NCBI GenBank assembly: GCA_013350335.1
Contig: CM023541.1
Coordinates: forward strand, 34,898,739-34,962,738
Source of the DNA: Chimonanthus salicifolius
Lineage: Eukaryota > Streptophyta > Magnoliopsida > Laurales > Calycanthaceae
DNA: 64,000 nt
Reading direction: 5' to 3'
Shown here: piece after piece, positions 63,532 to 64,000 of the stretch
How the letters are laid out: each line of letters starts with the position of its first letter
Position numbering within the stretch: the first letter of the stretch is position 1
Position numbers and translations under genes: made by a program
Notes under the pieces: generated by a model
Told to the model about the DNA's origin: nothing
What the model saw: the letters and a program-made list of their open reading frames with translations, nothing else
Databases searched by the model: none

Positions 63532-64000
63532 GTAACACCCCGCCCTTCTCACTCTAATTTTCAGAGTTTATTTTTTTTTTTTAAATAATAACAATCAACA
63601 AGTGATCGGGGCGGAATGTCACGACGCGAGTTAAGTTCGGATCTCTAAATCCGACTCTTAACTGGCCAAGCCCATGCGCATATGAACTAAGTCCATAAAA
63701 CTGATCCGCACATGGTACATATATAACTAGCGGAATTAATTTAGTCTAAATCTAACTGAGGTTATAATAGATCCTATGACTAATCCAACTTTCCATTATT
63801 AGATAGCAAAGTACCTTATTTATTCTCCAAAATTATTATATAACCTTAGTCTACTATTCATTCCAAACCATTCAAATAAATCCAACCATAGCATCTACTT
63901 AACTACTTATTACATGCCAACATCTAATAAACAAATTACATTGTCCAAATAAATCAAATAACAAGTCCATAAATAATCCATTCATAGTCCATTCCAATCA
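63532..64000 (-). mobile_element. Further nested LTR, runs off the window
   Basis: Begins TGTAACACCCCGCCC on the plus strand, that is, a minus-oriented LTR 3' end, and includes GGGGCGGAATGTCACGACGCG. The other end is beyond base 64000. Confidence 0.5.

Overview
The window is nuclear DNA from a flowering plant. It carries two intron-rich plant genes with GT-AG introns, an ER BiP ending in HDEL, plant-type LINEs with RNase H, SINEs, Stowaway- and hAT-like MITEs, and many LTR retrotransposon remnants using the initiator-Met primer site. The lineage cannot be resolved from sequence alone. Introns of 3-7 kb packed with transposons suggest a medium to large genome.

Two host genes are well supported, both on the minus strand. 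(1) An ABCF3 / GCN20-type ABC-F ATPase runs from its ATG at 27009 to beyond the left edge. Eleven exons are visible (507 codons: the whole first ATP-binding domain and the linker). The second ATP-binding domain lies outside the window. Introns 2, 3 and 5 hold a small LTR element, two LINE tails, a TRIM-like element, a TIR element, and a LINE that itself contains a solo LTR. (2) A complete ER luminal Hsp70 (BiP), 8 coding exons, 663 residues, lies at 36861-42415. Its promoter has an ERSE, an ERSE-II and a UPRE-like site superimposed within 24 bp, so induction by the unfolded protein response is predicted.

Everything else is accessory. Between the two genes (27.2-36.8 kb) are AT-rich DNA, decayed gag-like coding sequence, copia-type LTR debris, a TIR element next to a tRNA-Cys-like pseudogene, and a 3.2-kb LTR with perfect target duplications. 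Right of BiP (42.7-53 kb) are hAT-type MITEs rich in the palindrome CGGCCGATA, a TRIM-like element with a hairpin LTR, a SINE and several small duplications.

The most unusual region is 53.0-57.1 kb. A non-autonomous LTR retrotransposon (53654-56820; 195-bp LTRs, AGATC target duplication) carries no gag or pol. It carries an intronless, open ArfGAP-domain reading frame captured from a host gene, plus a 29-30-bp minisatellite. It sits inside a decayed copy of an unrelated plant coding sequence. From 57.1 kb to the right edge is a nest of long gypsy-type LTRs, including a 4.1-kb solo LTR that split an older ~95-bp tandem array. No prokaryotic or phage system, CRISPR array or functional tRNA/rRNA gene is present.
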